From: JAWMQL01 sp033283165
GTDB taxonomy: Bacteria > Pseudomonadota > Gammaproteobacteria > Pseudomonadales > Halieaceae
DNA: 64,000 nucleotides
Direction of reading: 5' to 3'
Assembly (NCBI GenBank): GCA_033283165.1
Contig: JAWMQL010000001.1
Location: forward strand, 930,001-994,000
A program made the position numbers and the translations under genes. Positions 60,554 through 64,000 of the stretch are shown here, piece after piece; positions within the stretch are counted from its first letter, which is position 1; each line of letters starts with the position of its first letter. The notes under the pieces were generated by a model, which saw nothing but the letters and a program-made list of their open reading frames with translations, did not search any database and had not been told where the DNA came from.

Positions 60554-61651
60554 ATGACTCCGTTCGGCACTTTCCAGCTCAGCCGCTACCCCGCCCGCGA
60601 CCGGGAACCCCTGCAAGCCTGGAACAGCGCCGACCTCCTGCTCCTGGAAGCGGCCCACGACGCGTCAGTGAACCCGCGCCTTACCCTGGTGGCCAATGAC
60701 GAACAGGGTGCCCTCTCCGTGGCCTTTGGTCCCGCTGCACTCTGGACTGATTCCGCCCTGGCTGCGCGAGCGGTGACAGACAACTGCGCCGCCAACCGCC
60801 GCACCGCACCGGCGATTGTCTGGAGCACCGCGCCGCTACCGCCGGATATTCAAACCGTTCTGCTGCGGGTGCCGAAACAACTGGGGTATTTTGAGTACCA
60901 GTTGGCCAGGCTCGCCGCGCTGTTGCCCGCCGGGAGCAAGGTGCACGCGGCCGGCATGGACAAACATCTCTCGCCCCACACGGCGTCCCTGCTGGAGCGC
61001 TATATCGGCCCCACTGAGCGGCATCGCGGCCAGCGTCGGGCGCGCCTGTTTACCAGCACCCGCGACGCCCGCCCCGCCGCGTCGCTGGACGGCCAGTGCC
61101 GCCATCATTGCGCGGAACTGGGCGCCGACCTGGTCTCCGGTGCCAATGTATTCAGCCCCGGCCGCACCGATCCGGGCAGCCGCCTGCTGTTGCTGCAGCT
61201 GGCGGAGCTGGAGCCCAGCGACCGCGTGGTTGACCTGGCCTGCGGCAATGGGGTGCTGGGACTGGCGGCCTGGCAAGCCGGCCTGGGCCTGCAGATACTG
61301 TTCTGCGATGAGTCCGCCATGGCGATAGACTCCGCCAGGACCAACGCGAACAACCTGTTCCCCGGGGCCACGGAGAACTTCGAATTCCACCACGGCGACG
61401 GCCTGCTGGGCCTGGAGGGAAACGCCGGACTGGTCGTGTGCAATCCCCCGTTTCACCTCGGGCACACAGTGGACGAATTTGCCGGGCAGCGCCTGGTCCT
61501 GCAGTGCGCCGACTTCCTGCGCCCGGGCGGGCAGCTGCTGCTGGTGGGTAACCGCCACCTGCATTACCGCGCGCTGCTGGCAAAGCGGTTTTCCGCGGTA
61601 CGGCAGCTGACCCCGAATCCCAGGTACACCCTGTTGCTGGCGACTCGCTGA
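60554..61651 (+). CDS. rlmG: Ribosomal RNA large subunit methyltransferase G (m2G1835)
   Basis: 365 residues from ATG 60554 (AGGGG 4-8 nt upstream; GTG 60530 is also in frame). Tandem methyltransferase fold: the inactive N half, then VVDLACGNGVLGLAAWQAG (SAM motif) and VVCNPPFHLGH, the N-methylguanine NPPF motif. The C-terminal GNRHLHYRALLAKRF matches RlmG better than RsmC. 33 bp after mltD. Confidence 0.88.
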   Translation: MTPFGTFQLSRYPARDREPLQAWNSADLLLLEAAHDASVNPRLTLVANDEQGALSVAFGPAALWTDSALAARAVTDNCAANRRTAPAIVWSTAPLPPDIQTVLLRVPKQLGYFEYQLARLAALLPAGSKVHAAGMDKHLSPHTASLLERYIGPTERHRGQRRARLFTSTRDARPAASLDGQCRHHCAELGADLVSGANVFSPGRTDPGSRLLLLQLAELEPSDRVVDLACGNGVLGLAAWQAGLGLQILFCDESAMAIDSARTNANNLFPGATENFEFHHGDGLLGLEGNAGLVVCNPPFHLGHTVDEFAGQRLVLQCADFLRPGGQLLLVGNRHLHYRALLAKRFSAVRQLTPNPRYTLLLATR

Positions 61652-61660
61652 CGCCAGTGA

Positions 61661-64000
61661 CTACGGGCTGGAGCGGGGCTGCTCGATGCGAAAAAACACC
61701 GCGTACAGTGTGGGCACCACAATCAGTGTCAGTACTGAAGCAAATCCGAGGCCGGCCATTATGGTCACCGACATGTTCACGAAGAACACGTCGCCGAGTA
61801 GTGGTATCAGGCCCAGTATGGTGGTGCAGGCGGCCAGCATCACGGGACGCATGCGGCTTACCGCCGAATCGAGAATTGCATCGTAACCGGGCTTGCCGTC
61901 TTCGATCTGCTGGTCGATCTCCTCGATCAGCACGATGGCATTCTTGATCAGCAGTCCCACCAGCGACAGGGCGCCCAACAGGGACATGAAATCGAAGGCA
62001 CCGCCGGTGGCCAGAAGGCCGGCGGTTATACCCACGATTGCCAGTGGTACGGTCAACCAGATGATCGCCGGCTGGCGCAGTTTGCCGAACAGCAGGATGC
62101 TGGTGAGGATCATCAACAGGAAGCCCACCGGCAGTGATTTGCCGAGACCGGCCTGGGCATTAACTGAATCCTCGTACTCTCCACCCCACTCCAGGCTGTA
62201 GCCTGGCGGCAGGGGGATCTGTTCGATTTCCAGCCGCAGGCGCTCGAACAATGGTCCGGCCAGCTCGCCAGTGGGATTGCAGGAGGCGATGATGGTGTTG
62301 ATGCGATTTCGGCCCCGCACCACCGCGTTCTCCCAGCGCGTTTCGTACCCCGACACCACCTGGGACACTGGAACCGTACGGCCGAGGACCTGACTCCAGA
62401 CCTGGATATCGCGCATGTTGTCCACGTGACCGCGTTCTTCTTCGGGGGCCCGCATGCGGATGGGCAAGACACGGATACCGTCGCGGTAGGCTCCTGCGTG
62501 GGCCCCCTCGAAGGCGTATTTCAACGCTGTTCCCAGCGACTCCCGGGTTACGCCCAGCTGGCGGCCCACCTGTTCATTGAAGATGGGGGTGACGACCTTG
62601 ACCGGCGAGCGCCAATCATCGCGCACGTCTTTGGCTTCGCTATCCGCCCGCATGATCTCCTGCGCCTGCCCGGACAGGCGCCGCAGCACTTCCGGGTCGG
62701 GACCTGAAAACCGCGCCTCGATTTTCGCATCGCGCCCGGGGCCGATACGCAGGGCCTTGATGATCGGGTCCAACCAGGGCATCTCGTCACGCATATAGTC
62801 AGCAGTGCCTTCCCAGACCGCGGGAATCTGGTCGCGAGCCTTCGTGCGAACGATGATCTGCGCGTAGGCCGCGGTTGGCTCCTTGGCGTCATAGACCAGG
62901 GTGAAGCGCTGGTGCGGTCCGCCGATGACGGTTGCGGTCTGCAGTACACCGGGCTGGTTGCGGATAAATTCACTGACACGGAGAGCGTCATCGCGAGTTT
63001 TGCGAATATCAGCGCCCTCCGGTTCCCACACGTCGACAAAAAACATCGGGGTGTTTGATTCGGGGAAAAAGCCGCTCTTGACCGCCCCGAAACCCACCAC
63101 GGCGACCACAAAGAGTACCAGTGCACCGGCCAGGGTCGGCCAGCGATGGTTCACAGCCATGGCCACTGCGGCGCGGTAGGCCTGGAACAGTTTGCCGCCA
63201 TAGGGGTCACCCTGCCCTGCTCCCGGGTCCGGTTTCAGCAACAGCGCGCACAACAGCGGCGTGGTGCTCACCGCCGTTATCCAGCTCAGGGACAGGGAGA
63301 TGAGGATCACGTAAAAAAGGGAACTGGCAAACTCGCCGGTGTTGTCGGGTGACAGGCCGATCGCGGAAAACGCCAGGATGCCGATGACCGTCCCGCCCAG
63401 AAGAGCCCAGACCGTCTTGCCTACCGCCTCGCCCGCTGCCTGGATCGCGCTCATACCGGCCTGCATGCGAACCAGCATGCCCTCGGCCACCACGATGGCG
63501 TTATCCACCAGCATACCCAGGGCGATGACCAGTGCGCCCAGCGAAATGCGCTGCAACTCGATGCCGTATATGTCCATGATGAACAGGGTACCGGCGACCG
63601 TGATCAGCAGCACCGCGCCGATAATGATGCCCGTTCTCAGTCCCATGAACAGCAGCAGCACGGCGATCACGATTGCCACCGCCTGGCCAACACTGGTGAT
63701 AAAGCCGCTCACCGAATTGTCGACTTCCAGAGGCTGGTTGTAGACCACCTCCAGCTTCATGCCCACCGGTACGACGGTCAGCAACTGGCGCAGGCGTCGC
63801 TCCAGCCGCGCCCCGACATCCACCACGTTCTCGCCGCTGGCCATGGAGATACCGAGGCTGAGCCCCGGCTGGCCATTGATGTAATACAGCTTGGAGGGCA
63901 CCTCCTCGTAGGCACGGGTAATCGTACCCACGTCTTTGAGCTTGACCAGGCGCCGGTTACTGGAACCAATCAGCAGCTCACCCATTTCCTGTACCGATCG
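61661..64000 (-). CDS. RND efflux transporter permease subunit, N-terminus cut by window edge
   Basis: More than 775 residues on the minus strand, open to the window end, so the start lies beyond 64000. RND features: VIALGMLVDNAIVVAEGM with membrane Asp residues, helix bundle LISLSLSWITAVSTTPLLCA, porter domain, and the last helices VGLLIKNAIVLIEEID and FASVLTLIVVPTLYAVFF. This is the HAE1/AcrB-like proton-driven pump; the partner periplasmic protein and outer-membrane channel are not visible. Convergent with rlmG. Confidence 0.93.
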   Translation of the reverse strand, partial: RSVQEMGELLIGSSNRRLVKLKDVGTITRAYEEVPSKLYYINGQPGLSLGISMASGENVVDVGARLERRLRQLLTVVPVGMKLEVVYNQPLEVDNSVSGFITSVGQAVAIVIAVLLLFMGLRTGIIIGAVLLITVAGTLFIMDIYGIELQRISLGALVIALGMLVDNAIVVAEGMLVRMQAGMSAIQAAGEAVGKTVWALLGGTVIGILAFSAIGLSPDNTGEFASSLFYVILISLSLSWITAVSTTPLLCALLLKPDPGAGQGDPYGGKLFQAYRAAVAMAVNHRWPTLAGALVLFVVAVVGFGAVKSGFFPESNTPMFFVDVWEPEGADIRKTRDDALRVSEFIRNQPGVLQTATVIGGPHQRFTLVYDAKEPTAAYAQIIVRTKARDQIPAVWEGTADYMRDEMPWLDPIIKALRIGPGRDAKIEARFSGPDPEVLRRLSGQAQEIMRADSEAKDVRDDWRSPVKVVTPIFNEQVGRQLGVTRESLGTALKYAFEGAHAGAYRDGIRVLPIRMRAPEEERGHVDNMRDIQVWSQVLGRTVPVSQVVSGYETRWENAVVRGRNRINTIIASCNPTGELAGPLFERLRLEIEQIPLPPGYSLEWGGEYEDSVNAQAGLGKSLPVGFLLMILTSILLFGKLRQPAIIWLTVPLAIVGITAGLLATGGAFDFMSLLGALSLVGLLIKNAIVLIEEIDQQIEDGKPGYDAILDSAVSRMRPVMLAACTTILGLIPLLGDVFFVNMSVTIMAGLGFASVLTLIVVPTLYAVFFRIEQPRSSP

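Overview
The window is high-GC DNA from a proteobacterial chromosome, most likely a free-living, probably marine, gammaproteobacterium of the Halieaceae (OM60/NOR5) kind. The basis for this is the dnaQ/rnhA/methyltransferase/gloB/mltD neighbourhood, nhaB, nudC, sohB, rlmG and cti, together with many CoA, SDR, LLM-flavin and Rieske catabolic genes. The genus is inference. No rRNA, tRNA, CRISPR array, complete insertion sequence or prophage was seen.

Layout. 1-2.4 kb: a truncated secreted protein, a TetR regulator, a small coupled gene and an SMP-30-like beta-propeller. 2.4-9.1 kb: a catabolic island with a minus-strand set (LLM oxidoreductase, SDR, acyl-CoA synthetase, carboxymuconolactone-decarboxylase-like protein) divergent from cytochrome P450 plus a second LLM enzyme. 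9.1-9.5 kb: a non-coding stretch with a hairpin, DnaA-box-like sites and an AT-rich palindrome. 9.5-10.7 kb: a DegT-family PLP enzyme with His where the catalytic Lys should be. 10.7-12.5 kb: a Bcr/CflA efflux pump and MarR regulator with twin operators. 12.5-14.8 kb: DUF2207 and LemA. 15-16.8 kb: an OlsF-like double acyltransferase. 17-18.7 kb: an isocitrate dehydrogenase with an internal duplication, followed by a patchwork (18.7-21.7 kb) holding a lipoprotein, its decayed copy, a fragment of another IDH gene and direct repeats, with nadX and a host-attachment-type protein between them.

21.8-33 kb: an exported peroxiredoxin and a secreted protein, then a TetR-controlled catabolic cluster (amidohydrolase, VOC, EthD, deazaflavin-type nitroreductase, SDR, Rieske oxygenase). 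Next comes an IclR regulator divergent from a three-gene unit: a UGSC-family protein (Cys form), a translationally coupled partner of unknown function and a TauD-type dioxygenase. 33-44.3 kb: a complete hexuronate/glucuronide locus. It has fructuronate reductase, a TRAP transporter and LacI on minus, and exported beta-glucuronidase, uxaC, kdgK and manD on plus. The same 13-bp LacI-type operator precedes both arms. It would release glucuronate outside the cytoplasm, import it, and convert it through fructuronate, mannonate and KDG to KDG-6-phosphate.

44.5-52.7 kb: a PQQ alcohol dehydrogenase with a cytochrome c domain, acyl-CoA dehydrogenase, CoA-transferase, a TRIC-type channel and cis/trans fatty acid isomerase. 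52.7-64 kb: housekeeping genes (sohB, nudC, nhaB, dnaQ, rnhA, yafS-like, gloB, mltD, rlmG) and the start-truncated end of an RND efflux pump. The most unusual items are the duplicated IDH with the nearby remnants, the UGSC-partner-TauD unit, and the His-for-Lys DegT enzyme.
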